Shown: one piece after another, positions 12,442-24,205 of the stretch
Numbering within the stretch: position 1 is the first letter of the stretch
How the letters are laid out: the number at the start of each line of letters is the position of its first letter
Assembly (NCBI GenBank): GCA_914767715.1
Contig: OU612066.1
Coordinates: 31,904,283 to 31,968,282 of the forward strand
Origin: Membranipora membranacea
Taxonomy: Eukaryota > Bryozoa > Gymnolaemata > Cheilostomatida > Membraniporidae
DNA: 64,000 nucleotides
Direction of reading: 5' to 3'
The notes under the pieces: model-generated
The model's database searches: none
What the model saw: only the letters and a program-made list of their open reading frames with translations
Told to the model about the DNA's origin: nothing
Made by a program: the position numbers and the translations under genes

Positions 12442-13263
12442 CTTCAAAGAAAAAGAACCATGAAAATAAGACCTGGAAAAAAGTATCTGTGTAGATATAT
12501 TGAAGTGTGAAATGGCACACGCAGACCGCAATCTCAATAATTTAAGAAAGAAATATTATGTTTTCGGTTCTGGTACAAGGACTGATCATAATAAATTTTT
12601 TTGGTCTTCATCCACTGTAATAAAATTGATTATTAATAATCAGTGTAAAATTTTAGGGCATAAACATTTATGATGAAAAATTGACCTATTAAATTGACTG
12701 ATTAAAAAGTTGAAAACGCCTAGCTGGTAGCAAATACATGTAGTTGCATTTTAATTTAACATTGAGTTATGCTATGAAGCGCATCAATAATATTTAATAA
12801 CTTGTGAATCTGTGAAATAAAACATTCCTTTGCAACTTTCCACGCATCGAAGCTTTCGTCGTCCTTTGTGGGGCAAAATGATCTTCTTTTGTGTTGTCTG
12901 TGGCCAGTTTCTTTATTCTATGGCTGACCACAGCGTGAACCATTAAATGTTTTTCTTGAAGTTGATGGCTTACCATTCAGCTCTTTACTGATACTGAGAG
13001 GCCTGAGAATACGTTATGGTTGTGCGAAGCTTGGCCTTACCAGCTACCTCTGGAAACACGACCTGTTGTGGATCTTTAGTTGGCGGCCTCTGGTGCAGGC
13101 ACTGGCTAAGTTGTTTTGAAGGCTGGATGCATTAAGCAACTCTCAGTTCCTTGGTTATCGGGACACCATGCAAAAAGGTTTTCAGTTCTAAAGCTAAAGT
13201 TATCATCAATGATGAGTCACAGTATGATAATGAAATGTGTGTTCGGAATGGTGAAAGACTTAC

Positions 13264-13457
13264 CATTTATGAATCATCTGTAAATTCGTTGGAGGAAGAC
13301 AAAGGACTGTGTTGGACAGGGCTGAGTTGTAGTAGGCTGATCTAATTGCCTTGTCGCGAACGCCCATAAGAGCGAATCTTGATTTGCATTGTGTCCCAGC
13401 TACTTTCCGGGGAGATGTAAATATCTCAGACAGGTTGACAAATATTGCTAGCATCAC
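13264..13457 (-). CDS. Exon of unrecognised family (paralogue of 15796-16040)
   Basis: An open minus-strand segment ends at a good GTAAGT donor (exon end 13264, phase 2). Its translation includes AGTQCKSRFALMGVRDKAIR, then ALSNTVLCLPPTNLQ. It shares the spaced pattern xGT...AL...Y.S..L..T.L.LPPT..Q with the exon at 15796-16040, which argues that both are real protein sequence from one duplicated family. Function unknown. The exact start is not resolved. Confidence 0.42.
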
Positions 13458-14499
13458 ACGATTAGATGTCGGTGACCTTACCTGAGATCCCCCATAGATG
13501 TAAAGTCTGAAATGTAAATAACCCGAATCTTACAGTAAACAATAATATCAAATAATAATGAAACTGCATTCTTTTAACATTGCTTATACATAGCTTATCA
13601 CCTTCTATAACATTTCTACAAGCCAGTTAATGAATGGCTTATTTATTAAAGTAATATGTTCTTCGAGACCTAGGACGAACAGCAAACAATACTGCACTTC
13701 TTAAAATATATGCCCTTTGCTCTTTGATATTGAAATCAACTTACTTTTTTGGTAGCACCCTAAGTAGGCATCCTATATGACCTGTTGACAGGAACAGCCA
13801 ACTTTTTTTCTTTCTTATGGACCAGTGCCATATGTTGAGTCGAACTCGTTGAGTTTGCTGATTCAGCCTGCATAGTTTTTGTGATAACTTGCAATAGAAA
13901 AACTTAGAATGAAAGTAGCGAAATGCTATGATGGGTTGTAAACCTACCAACTCCATTAAAAGAAGCTGATGGCCAATTTTTTTTTACTGTGTATAGGGTA
14001 TGAAATGCATCTGATATGTTTTAGACACTTTTTGTTTCTTGTGAACTTAATGATGAGGTTGATTGTGTCTGTTATACCTCTTTTTCTTCTTCTCCAATAC
14101 AGCTGTAGTTCTTTGGTCGTTATAGCTGAATCAATCTAGAACGCGCATAATAAAATAGGGAAGGAATCATATGTTGCAGTTATGTGCCATCAGACTGAAA
14201 ATCTGTATATGCAGACCCTGCAGCGCCAGGAAAATCGAACTCTGGTCACCGACGATGTCCTGACATGGTACCCTGTGCTGGTCTGATTTCTGTAATTTAA
14301 AATCAATATTACAATCACACAGCAAGCAATTGAGTCCGGTCGAATTGGAAACACCACACTGGTCGATAGTGTTGTCATAATGAATCCAGCTAATTTTCTT
14401 TTTTTTTGCACACAAAAAGGGTTCCATCACTAGTGACCTATTTAGAGATCTGTTGCTCTTTTTATCTGTAATGGTAGTTAACATTTTTATGTGGCTTAC

Positions 14500-14861
14500 C
14501 TGGCTTGTATGGGCTTTGCTGGTCACTTGCCCACTTTCCACCTCAGTTGATGTAGAGGGTCTGGGTGAGTAAGATTGTAGTAACTCAGACACCATTGATC
14601 ATGTTGGTAGTACAGTACAGTTCTCTTTGTCCCTAGGGCTACAAGGTTTTTTTGTAGTTGGTACGATGAGTGTGGGCGTGGGGCTGACAGTATGAACTGT
14701 GTTTTCTTTTGTATTTATGAGATTTTTAGCAATATTTTGATTGCTTTTTAGCCAGTGATCATAAAACTTGACCAGTTCCTCGACACACCTCTTCTCGTAT
14801 TTCTGATCTTAGTCTTCGGTACTGACAACAACTCCGCTGTCATCATCTGACTCATGATCAA
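14500..14861 (-). pseudogene. Decayed exon with two in-frame stops
   Basis: Between an AG at 14862-14863 and a GTAAGC donor there are 2 + 120 codons in one frame, interrupted only by a TAA and a TGA. The start is acidic (ESDDDSG), followed by YEKRCVEELVKFYDHWLKS, a Thr/Pro-rich linker and a Ser/Thr-rich end. Part of it (the FYDHW region) recurs, frameshifted, at about 33290-33400 on the same strand. No family is recognised. Frame preserved across 362 nt with only two substitution-type stops suggests recent loss of function. Confidence 0.4.
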
Positions 14862-15312
14862 CTCACAGTAAATAAAGTAGGCGCAATAAATGATTTTTTC
14901 ATAATGATCGGATCGACTGAAAAACGGCACCGTTAGAAAGCTCTAGGTGTGAAATTTCCAAATATATTTCGCTCTGGGAGCAATAAGCAAGCAAATACAA
15001 AATCAAATTTCATTTAGGCAGTAAAAATCATCATCTAGAAATTTCAATATTAGGCTCCAGGCAGGAGCAAAAAAGAGTGCAATTGTGCAGTCATTGCGTA
15101 AGATGATTCTGATGCGCAGGCACTGCTGTAGTTTGTGAGTTTGTGTTTTTGTGTGCAGTGAGGGTACAAGAATCACTGAGCCATTGGTAAATGTAAATGT
15201 GGTTTTAAAAGGATGAGAGATGACAATTAGAAATGTTAAATTGTGTAATGTCTTTTAAAAGAATGTACAACAAATAAGTAACTGCTTTAAACAAGCCAGC
15301 CGCGTGTTATAC

Positions 15313-15510
15313 CTTGAATCCAGGTATCGTAATCTTTATCAAACCCGGGACAAAAAGAATGTCCTCTGTATTGCCGATGGCCATTCTCTGCCGTCTTGGG
15401 TAGTTTAGACTTTCAACAAGTAAAAGTACGCCTTTCACTACTTTCTGGCCGTCTCGTGTCTTCTGCTCTTGCCTTTTTTTAGTTGCAGATCTACTTGAAA
15501 TCGCTGGCAA
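15313..15510 (-). CDS. Possible exon, unknown gene
   Basis: An open segment rich in Lys/Arg then hydrophobic (GVLLLVESLNYPRRQR, then DILFVPGLIKI) ends at a GTATAA donor. The upstream acceptor and its phase are uncertain because a TAA lies at the best acceptor. Weakly supported. Confidence 0.25.
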
Positions 15511-15795
15511 TCTCGCTGAATGTGAGTTTTACTGGGTCAGCAGGCTGATGCTTAGCTGTAGTGCCTGCAGTGGCAGCAGTTTTCAGTATTTTGGCCACAT
15601 TGTAGCGAGGGGTTACAGTGATTCCATGGGCTAATGATGGCATCTCCGTCGTCTTCTTTATGGTCTTACATGTGTATGGAAATGAAGGAGTGAATGATTT
15701 TAGAACAAAAATAAGTTACAAAATTGATATTGTATCATCCATACATATACATGATCAGATTAGTATTTCGACAATGCAGGCCCTGTACGCTGTGT

Positions 15796-16040
15796 TTACA
15801 TATCAACCATACATTGCTGGCTAGTTGGTGGGAGGCGTAAACAAGTCGCTGTGAGACTGTCGGAGGTATAGAAAGCATTGTGGATATGGCTGTATTCATT
15901 CATCCACAGGGCTGTTTTCCCAATGTTAGAGGTGCCTACCTTCACTGGAGGCGGGAAGGGATTTCCACAACTTGAACTAGCAGTCCAGGAGTCTGCAGCA
16001 GTGTGGAGATCGAGGCATGATTCCTCCTCCTTCATGAAGA
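15796..16040 (-). CDS. Exon of unrecognised family (paralogue of 13264-13457)
   Basis: After TTTGACAG the frame FMKEEESCLDLH continues through a Pro-rich spot. There a GTAGGC donor at 15934-15939 offers an early exit; otherwise it runs on to a TGA-type end at 15796. The second half (VGTSNIGKTAL then LTATCLRLPPTSQQ) matches the pattern in 13264-13457. The exon phase does not match the preceding exon 16313-16529, so either a small exon is missing or the copy is damaged. Confidence 0.38.
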
Positions 16041-16312
16041 CTGTCAAATAAGAAAATAATGATCGTTAATAATATATAATAATATTATAGTACTGGTATG
16101 CATTGTCAGTTGCAGGTTATATGTTGTTTTTTTTGGTTTGAAAACAAACTACAGAGAGCGTACCTATTTCTTAGCTGGGTAGTTTAGGATACACGTATAT
16201 ATACTTAAATATGTGTGTGTGTACTGCCATTTAATTGATGCATTTACGCAGAGCTATATCTTCATACAGACCTGTGGCAACAAAACAGTAAAACTAGGTA
16301 TTAAATACTCAC

Positions 16313-16529
16313 GTCGTCACTTTACGTAGTAGTGAGCTAGATGATCTAACAGGCAGATCTAGGGATCTTGTCCGCTTCTGTAGGTCTTGAAATGTCACTC
16401 TGTCTGATTCATGGAGCTGTGATGTGAGGGCCATAAGTGTACTCTCCAGCTCCCTGGAGAACCTGGTATCTGAGACCTTTGAGAGCTCTTCTGAAATCTT
16501 TTCTATAATCTCGTATCTGTCATCGTCCC
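16313..16529 (-). CDS. Coiled-coil-like exon, unknown gene
   Basis: The exon is bounded by an AG at 16530-16531 (minus strand) and a GTGAGT donor. Its 217 nt hold 71 open codons with two leading and two trailing bases. The translation starts DDDRYEIIEKISEELSKVSD and continues as a long charged helix, with a Ser-rich end. Composition and splice sites support a real exon. Function unknown. Confidence 0.48.
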
Positions 16530-16587
16530 CTCAATAAAGAAAACATATAAGAATCGCATTTCATATATAAAAAAGATCTGATCTATT

Positions 16588-17210
16588 TTAATGTAGGCCG
16601 CTCGTCTTCTCTTCTCTGTTACTCCCACTCAGAATGGCCTCCTGAAATCGTTTGTTGTTTCTCTTATCAATACTACTAGATTAGAAAAAGAGATTTTTCC
16701 CGCTGCCGTTCTGTCAATCTTATTGTGGAAACCTAGAAAATAGATGAATTCCAATATGCATGGCTTTTTTATACACTACGCATAAGTTGAGTCCTTCAGC
16801 TTCACAAAGGACTGAATGTGAGGGAAGACCTTTTAGTTGTTCAAAGCACTTATAGTTGTTACTGTTGGTTGAGGTCTATCAAGCAACTTCCCTGATATTT
16901 TTGGGAGAAACTGGCATGAGATGGGGATATTTTGAGGGGGAGTGAACAATAGCCTTGGAAGAATAAATCTACCAATCGTGATCATATCAAAGCCAAAAAA
17001 TATTTGTCAACTGTTGATGTATCACTTCAAGCTTGCAACATGTAAAATGTAGGATTGATACTAAGACACCCATTCAAATTTTATCTAATACACTCACCTT
17101 CTACATTGTTGTAGTACGGATCATTGTGTCATACACAAAAACCCTTTCATCTCCCCACCTGACAATCCAGTTGTTCTCATAAAACTCCAGAAGTTCATCG
17201 CCTTCCGATC
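16588..17210 (-). repeat. Segmental duplication copy 1 of a gene module
   Basis: The block (exon remnant at 16588-16745, intron text near 16840-16910, and the 3' end of the next exon near 17100) recurs at 21890-22560 and in rearranged form at 24895-26010. The shared text includes GTCAATCTTATTGTGGAAAC (exon start) and the CTCACCTTCTACATTGTTG donor region. In this copy the exon frame is broken by a stop. Confidence 0.7.
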
Positions 17211-17373
17211 TGCTTGAAATTGATTTCAACCACTCCAGCCCCTCCCGCATAACCTTGAGAGGTAGTCGAGCTAGTCCTATGGCGGGTGCACAAAAAGCCT
17301 CGTTTTTTGTGTGTACCTTAGCTTGGACTGCACTGATGACGTGATTCAAGAAGCAATTTATATAGTAAGCCAT
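17101..17373 (-). CDS. Exon of unrecognised family
   Basis: Open minus-strand frame with MAYYINCFLNHVISAVQAK, then LEWLKSISSRSEGDELLEFY and NNWIVRWGDERVFVYD. It reaches a stop just before a GTGAGT donor, so the last codons may be frameshifted. The ENNWIVRWG region has counterparts near 22500 and 25500 in the duplicated modules. The translation looks like a folded protein, but I do not recognise it. Confidence 0.42.
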   Translation of the reverse strand: MAYYINCFLNHVISAVQAKVHTKNEAFCAPAIGLARLPLKVMREGLEWLKSISSRSEGDELLEFYENNWIVRWGDERVFVYDTMIRTTTM

Positions 17374-18877
17374 AAAAAAATGGTATCCACAAGATTAGTC
17401 TCATTTGATATTCTTCAATCATGATAATATGAGTGCTGTCTATCATTCCATGCACCCTGTGGAACCCTGCTACCTCCTCGTTATCTCTCATACACTGTCT
17501 GAGTTCATCGAGGTTTGGGTATCTGATGAATTTTTTTAGCTCTACGAACTACAAATTTTATAATTAAGCCCTAAAAAACAGCTGATATATGATATTTTTT
17601 ATTTTATCTATATACCCTGAACTCAAGTGGAGGGAAATTAAATTAAATTTAATTTTTTGAATAATTAACACACAAACTGATAATATTGCATTCTACTAGT
17701 AGTAGTTACTGTAGTAAGACTACTAAACTTGACTGTCAGTCCCACAGATTCCTGAACTAGAATAGGTCAGTGCCATGTTTTTTCAGAAATGCTAATAAAA
17801 CAATTCAAGAAACGTTGGACCATTCTAACACATTATGTAGATTCAAACCTTGCATACTACTAGCCACTTGAGATATTTTCTCTCTCTCCAACTCACATTT
17901 GCAAATCTTAAATGGTTGACCTTGCCACACAAATGTACTCTACTTCAACTTTATCAACATTAGCCCAAAAGATATCCCAGAGATCAATATGTACTAAAGG
18001 TTCTAGGCTTGCACACTTCTAATTGGATGAGACCAATATTAATACAGCACACCATAGTTTTGTGGGAGTTTTTGAATGTTTTCATTTTGGGTGACAATTA
18101 TTTTACAGCTTTAAAATCTTTGAGACTGTTGGTTGGTTGATGTTGTTCTGGAGCCTTTGATTTTGGTTTTTTTTTTCTGAGGTACCATGACATTAGCTTC
18201 TCCTCCTCCTCATTAGGCTGTGGCATCACTTTCACTCAGGCCATCAAGGTTACCATAAATTTTGCAAATTTGGAGTATTATTAATTGTGGTGTGACAAAA
18301 GGTTTCTACAATATGCAATGGTTGACAACTCCTACACATTTTATGAAACTCATAATTTGACCACTGTGTCAGCAAATCTCTTTGACCATGCACTCATGAA
18401 GAGGCTGGATCACCACCACCAAGTAATTCTAGGTTGCTGGCTATTGCAAACAATCCACAGTCTTCTCCTCTGCCCTGGGTAAACATACTTTCTTTGTTGA
18501 GTCTGATTTTAGTATCTTCCCAAATGTGGGATAGAGTACTACCTTCAGGTCAGGATGCCATGAGGCCCTGATATGACCACACAGCTGCTCTCATCATAGA
18601 ATTAACAAGGAATTTTTGAAGGCAATGAACTGCGCCATCAGCAGGTGATAGATTTGCCAGCCAAGTATTGTAGTACCAAGAAGCACGACATGATTGTAAG
18701 ATTCTTGAACTGGGCATTTAAGATGTGTAAAGCTAGGCGTAGCAAGTTATAGGACTGGTATAGTTGACACTATAAAAGGATTATTTTGACGTCTACTCAC
18801 CTATCAAGATGTCGGAAAATCTTGCATGCCTTTCCTTTTCATTGGGACAAATCCATTTGGTTTAATTAACAACTTAC

Positions 18878-18999
18878 AATTCCCCTCTCTGAGCATAATG
18901 CCTTCAGGAGGATATCCTCCCCACTGTCTTCCTCCTTCGCCGCTGTCTTTATGGCCATGGATTTGAACATGAAGATTGCCAGCTCCTCTTTAAATTCAC
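18878..18999 (-). CDS. Exon of unrecognised family
   Basis: Acceptor CATTTTAAG, two leading bases and 40 codons to a perfect GTAAGT donor. The translation is EFKEELAIFMFKSMAIKTAA followed by acidic residues and ILLKALCSERGI. A further 29-nt mini-exon candidate lies at 18801-18829 with its own GTGAGT donor and compatible phase (ACKIFRHLD). Confidence 0.48.
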
Positions 19000-19170
19000 C
19001 TTAAAATGAATCAAAACGAGAAAGGGGCTGAAGTTATAAACTTTGCTCCTAATATTACACTTTTGTGGGGCGCCACCTTGAGGGTGTTCCTCAGCCTGGC
19101 GCTTATGCCTGTTGAGAGTGCTCTGTGATTCTGGTCGCGTCCAAATGCGAGCTACCCATATCATACTTAC

Positions 19171-19324
19171 AGTTAGATCTACCTCATGACGTTCGGTGGG
19201 TACTGGTACTACAACAGGCAGTGAACGATCAGGAATCTCCTCTGTTACTAATGGTTGTGGGTTTGGCAAAGTGAAATTTTGGATCATGTTTCTTCTGTAT
19301 AACATCTTTTGTCTCTTACTGAGC
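19171..19324 (-). CDS. Exon of unrecognised family
   Basis: A strong TTTTGTTGCAG acceptor and a GTAAGT donor bound 154 nt (one base plus 51 codons) that are fully open. It has a basic start (LSKRQKMLYRRNM), then Pro-rich text with PDRSLPVVVPVPTERHEVDL. No domain is recognised. Confidence 0.48.
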
Positions 19325-19680
19325 CTGCAACAAAATGGAATTAATACATGATGTCAGTGTAGCTCTGACCATAACATAATTCTGACACAACTGAATATTT
19401 TTTATGTACTCTGTTATTGCCAAAAATAACCAAGATTTGATCGAGGTTATTTTGCCACCTGCCTCTTTGAGATTGCACAATAATAAAACATACACCTAAC
19501 CATTATCATTGTGAAAGAAATGTCTGATTGAGCCCAGGACATAATGTGAGAGGCGAGGTGCTGAATTCCGGCAAATTAACACAGGTTCTCTGACTTGAGT
19601 GCATATCATCAGCATGATTAGTAATGATACCACATACAGCATGAAGTCAAGTCAATTGTAAAAGGGAGGAAGAGATTTAC

Positions 19681-19992
19681 TTTTGATCGGAATCTTCAGA
19701 GGAGCCATTGGGGTCAGTCTCCTCCCTCCTCTTGTGGTATGTCCGGGAGGTGGTTGATGTATATTCATTCTTATTATTGTTGTCACAAGTCGGTGTTACC
19801 GTTGTGGTGGCTCTCCTCCTGGTACCGGGGGTTTGTCGTCCGCTGCAGTTGCAGCGAACTTTGACAAAGAGGTTGATAACACCCGCCGTACGTCAGCTCC
19901 CTTGAGTACCACCGTTGCTTTAGCAGCGTCTCTAGTAAAGTAAACACAGCTTCTTTGATTTGCTCGTACTCCTCCTGAACATCAACTGGAAC
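19681..19992 (-). CDS. Exon(s) of unrecognised family, frame unresolved
   Basis: After an AAG acceptor, frame 1 gives a helical start (VPVDVQEEYEQIKEAVFTLL). Later another frame carries a Cys-containing, basic stretch (FVKVRCNCSGRQTPGTRRR) and a polar Asn/Glu/Ser-rich end reaching a GTAAAT donor. The switch of best frame near 19880 suggests a frameshift or an unseen intron. The VK-x-RC-x-C piece resembles the VKCRCAYH piece in the exon at 23646-23883, so the two may be paralogous. Confidence 0.35.
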
Positions 19993-20313
19993 CTTGACGT
20001 AAATACAAAGCAAAATTGTATATTAAAGAAGAGTATTGTGAAGGCTAAAGAGAGCAAAATGGATGCAGTTCTGCATCTTTTATAGCGAGTTTAAAATAAT
20101 AAGTACACCAATTCTATTTTTTACTTGTTCATGGCATTAGAACTTGCTCTCATCTTCTGGGGAGAAGAGAACATCTCAACCAGTTTGATACATAAACATT
20201 CAACAATCCTGTTACAATCTGGCTTCTGCGCAGCTACTTGCGAGCCTATGAAACTCCTGAAATATTTAACAGACAAATTGTTATGTAACTGTATGAATCA
20301 ACCAAATTTACAC

Positions 20314-20396
20314 CGGAAAATTCCTTTTAGTGGCGTCAGCCTTGGGTATGGTATGGGCAGTTCCCCCATATTGCTTGGTCAGGTTGCTGGCCAACT
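20314..20396 (-). CDS. Short exon, unknown gene
   Basis: The exon lies between CCAATAG and GTGTAA, with two bases plus 27 codons open (LASNLTKQYGGTAHTIPKAD and onward). A neighbouring open stretch at about 20425-20500 reads RIQLVEKLAQYLLAQVASSE and may be the preceding exon. Both look like real protein sequence of an unrecognised type. Confidence 0.35.
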
Positions 20397-20621
20397 CTAT
20401 TGGAAAACAAAGTCTTCTGTAAATCATCATCTGAAGAATTCTGAGCTTGCTACTTGTGCTAGGAGATACTGTGCAAGTTTCTCTACCAACTGTATTCTAA
20501 ACTGGCTTGTTTTTTTTCTGTAACCTTCCTGTAAGAGTGAGTTTGCATTGATACAATCGTCATCTGATCGAAGAGTGACAATAGAATCATCCCACAACGC
20601 CTAGAATGAAGTGTTAGTCAC

Positions 20622-20783
20622 CTTAGCCAACGGATATTCATTGAGGTCGGACTCCAATCCTTCATCTTCTTCGTGGCAAGACATTTTTGCCATCCATTCA
20701 TTCATCTTCTCCAGTATGGAGTCGTCTGGAACTGCCAGAGCTTGGTGTAGCAGATACTCGACATCTACTAGTTCACCAGCAAG
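20622..20783 (-). CDS. Exon, GEL-x-x-x-EYL family segment
   Basis: An exon of exactly 54 codons, phase 0 to 0, from a TTGATAG acceptor to GTGACT. It begins LAGELVDVEYLLHQA and is acidic with helical character further on. The start matches GELIGIEYLYDQS of the exon at 26098-26288, so these are paralogous modules about 5.5 kb apart. Function unknown. Confidence 0.5.
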
Positions 20784-21889
20784 CTATCAAATACAAATGT
20801 TACCAACTGGATGGGAAACAACAAATATTTTTTCCAAACCCCCCGCAAAAAAAAAATTAACAGGATATGTTGATATGAAAGATAGGAGAAAGTTTTTTGT
20901 TTAATATGACAATTATGTTTGCATTGAAGATCATGATATTCTTAATCTGCGATATTTGGAATGCAAGAAAGTTTGTTGAACTGCAGAGTTAACTGTAGGA
21001 AAAATTGGCGAACTGTAGAGTATAATGTAGGCTAAAGTGAGGTAGAAGAGCTGTTGATGATTTATGAATAGATAATCGTATACATAAATAAAGGGATCAG
21101 AAAAAAAAGAGGGTAATTATAACTCCAATAAGCATTGTATAGAGGTAAATAATGGCACAAGCAGGGAGTGACAAGACTTACCAGGTATGAACCGACCTAG
21201 ATGTAGATGGAAAAAATCTAATGAAGAACTTCCTCTTGCTCATCGAAAGACCAGTAGCACAATACCACCCTACCCTCTCTGTATAATGATGAACCTTTTT
21301 GGTCTTGGAGACATTCAAGGTGCTGCTGCTGCTGCCAGATATCATCGACCTTCGGTTTTAGCAGACGTGTTCCAAATGGAATCCATAACATTACGATGGC
21401 TCTCAATAAGATCACTTATATACTTCCTTTTCCTCTCTGCTGAACGTACCCTCCTCCTACCATGCTGCTGTAGTTCTAGCTCGTTCAGCCGCTCATCAAT
21501 GTGATAATAAAGGCAAAAGACCAGTCATTTAGCTAGACTTCCAGCGCAATGGGTACACAATGCAAAATTGACATGGGAATATGTTGATTACGTTACAACT
21601 AGCAATTTGTTGCAGATTTTAATTCTGTACTGTACAAAGAAAACCAATATTGAATGTGAAATTATTGCAAACTTAAAGCCACAAATATACATTACCTACA
21701 GTTGCTTGCTCATACCTATCACCAATCTTGACACCAAGAGAATGTAGATTAATCATCATCCTCCGAGCTACAATCACTGAATGACATTACTCTTAGTGAC
21801 TTGGCGTTATTAGCCCCAAAACGAACAAGTCCTTTCCAATCACCTGTTTTGTGGTATTTTTCTTCAGCTGAAGAGAACATTTACAATCT

Positions 21890-22560
21890 ATTTTAATGTA
21901 GGCTGCTCGTGTCCTCTCTGTCACTCCTATCAGAATGGCCTCCTGGGTGTCTCTTAACTCGTTTGTTGTTTCACTTTCAATACCACTAGATTCGAAAAAG
22001 AGATTTTCCCTGCTGCCATTTTGTTGATCTTATTGTGGAAACCTAGAAAAAAGATGAATTCCAATATGCATGGCTTTTTATACATTAAGCAAAAGTTGAG
22101 GCCTTCAGCTTCACAAGAGACTGAATGTGACTAAAGACTTTTAAGTTGTGTAAAGCACTTGTAGTTGTTACTGTTGGTTGAGGTCTATCTAGCAACTTCC
22201 CTGAGATTTATGGGAGAACCTGTCTAATTGTATTTTAATGGTTTCACTTGGTCGACCCTACATATGATGCGATTCAGGAGAAGAAAATACTGAAAAAACT
22301 ATATTGTAAGCTGTCTACTAATTGCGATGAATAACAAAGCTAAAAAATGATTTCTGTGAACAGTACTGTTGCTGTATCACTTCAAGCTCGCAACCTGAAA
22401 TATATAGGATTGATACTAAGACACCCATTCAAGTTTTATCCTATACACTCACCTTCTACATCATTGTAGTATGGCTCTTACTGCCATACCCAGAAACTTC
22501 TTCAACTCCCCACCTGACAATCCTGTAGTTCTCCTAAAAGGCACCTGTTTACGGCTACAA
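21890..22560 (-). repeat. Segmental duplication copy 2 of the gene module
   Basis: This is the best preserved copy of the triplicated block. The exon remnant at 21890-22045 is open on the minus strand and includes NLFFESSGIESETTNEL and QEAILIGVTERTRAAYIKI. The intron text and the next exon end near 22450-22550 match copy 1 in order. Confidence 0.7.
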
Positions 22561-22625
22561 TAGTATACCGTTTTCCTGAGATTATCATTGTACTTGACTC
22601 TGGGGAGCGTTGTCGACCCGCATGA

Positions 22626-23066
22626 TTGCCTACTTCAAATCCTCCATATCCTCATCTAACTTATTTATCTTGTGATCATAGGACTTAAAACTCGCACTAA
22701 ACTTTTTAACTTCAGCTTGTGACTGAGAGAGGGACTGATCAGATTTTCTTTTTAGCACTGCTTTACTTACTACTTCATTTTTTTAATTTCCTCTTTAGCT
22801 TCCTCAAACAGTTTCATTAGCCTGTCCTTAGATTTTTTAACATTGAAGTATTTGTATTGCCAGGATCTATATTTTGTTGTTGTCACGTTTAGCCTAGTTT
22901 CAAGTACTCCCAAATTCTTGACCAATTTAGCATTTTTAGTTTCCAAATTTAAGACCTGTTATGTTAGACTAGATATTTTTACTTGCTCCCTTCTTTGATC
23001 ACGAGATGAAACCGAATCGGCTACACTAGAACAGCAACTACTAGAACTAGCTGAACTATCCAATAC
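22626..23066 (-). pseudogene. Coiled-coil coding segment with stops
   Basis: From a TTCTTCCAG acceptor a Ser/Cys-rich start (DSSASSSSCCSSVADSVSSR) leads into a Lys/Glu/Leu-rich coiled coil (for example RLMKLFEEAKEEIKKMK). A single TAA interrupts near 22945, and TAG-TAA near 22777 is followed by a change of frame, after which another helical stretch (VKKFSASFKSYDHKINKLDE) continues. It sits just downstream, in the minus direction, of the Cys-rich exon at 23646-23883. The pair probably formed one gene. Confidence 0.42.
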
Positions 23067-23645
23067 CTGGAAGAAAGGAAATCCATTAAAACTATTTTAC
23101 TGCTGGCTCTCTGTCTACTCTTATTTAAGCGCAGATAATCTTTGAACAAAACTCTAAGATCACTAATGCAGGACATGTACTTCAAAACCACTCGCCTTTT
23201 CATAGTTGCGTTAGGGTGACTGTCGAGAGAGGATATAGGTATAGCAGCAGTTCCTCAGGGTACTGGTCCAGATAAGTAGGTAAGGGAACGGGCACTGCAG
23301 CTGGCTATGTGACAGCCTGTGGTGATAAACGTTATCTGAGTCAAGTATAAGCAGGATATTGTATGAGCTTGAAAGCTCAATCCTAAGCGAGATTTCAATC
23401 ATTCACCCTCCTTACTTTATATAGACTCTCACCTCAGCAGCTAGTCATGAGTTAGTGTCAGTTATTGACAAGTCCACCCAACAAACCGACTCTAGGGTAA
23501 ACATTTGGAGTTATACTGCAGTATAATGCAAGAGTGGCAGATAAAACTGATAAAAGTTGCCATGGATATGCTGAATGAGATGAGAGTTGCCCTGCAAGAT
23601 ATGGGAAATTTGCAGGTTTCCAATTACTATGACTAATACACTCAC

Positions 23646-23883
23646 CTTCTTCGGTGTGTTCTTAGAGTGATAAGCACATCTACATTTAACCTTCTGGCCA
23701 GTCAGAGTCAACTGTCCTCCATCTCTACTGTGACATGGACACGCTTTTATTCTCTGCAGGTTTTTGTCTACACATCCACCTTTAGGAGGGTGCTGCCCGA
23801 CACCTAACGTAAATTTTCCAGCAGCATACTGCATCAAACACTCCCCCCAGACATGTTTGGGAAGGCCTGTCTTCAGCTTGTTT
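23646..23883 (-). CDS. Cys/His-rich exon, unknown family
   Basis: Acceptor TTTGTTTCAG and donor GTGAGT bound 238 nt (one base plus 79 codons) that are fully open. It starts NKLKTGLPKHVWGECLMQYA, followed by a cluster reading KACPCHSRDGG, then KVKCRCAYHSK. Paired CPCH and CRCAYH motifs suggest a zinc-binding module, reminiscent of the Cys clusters found beside some eukaryotic transposases. That link is only a guess. It is one of the better supported exons in the 10-26 kb region. Confidence 0.5.
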
Positions 23884-24052
23884 CTGAAACAAAAAAAGAG
23901 GACATACTATAAGTAACAAATACACTACTTAGAGCCTCATGAGCAACTTGATAACCTTGGTGCTTAACTAAATAAACAGCATGTCCATTACATACATGAG
24001 CTACACAACTTAAAGAATTAGAATCCAGAATTAGAGTCTCAAGACTGTTTGT

Positions 24053-24205
24053 AACTCAGCTCATACTCAGCTCAGTCTCAATCAGCCGAGTGAGACACCG
24101 CTCATTGAGATACAATCAGCTGTGTCTCACTCAGCTGAGTCGCTCTCACTCAGCTCAGTCTCACCGAGTCAGTCCCACTCAGCAGAGTCTCACTCAGCTG
24201 AGGCT
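24053..24205. repeat. Degenerate CTCAGCTGAGTCTCA tandem repeat
   Basis: About ten imperfect units built around ACTCAGCTGAGTCTC, itself nearly palindromic. No coding sign. Confidence 0.8.
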
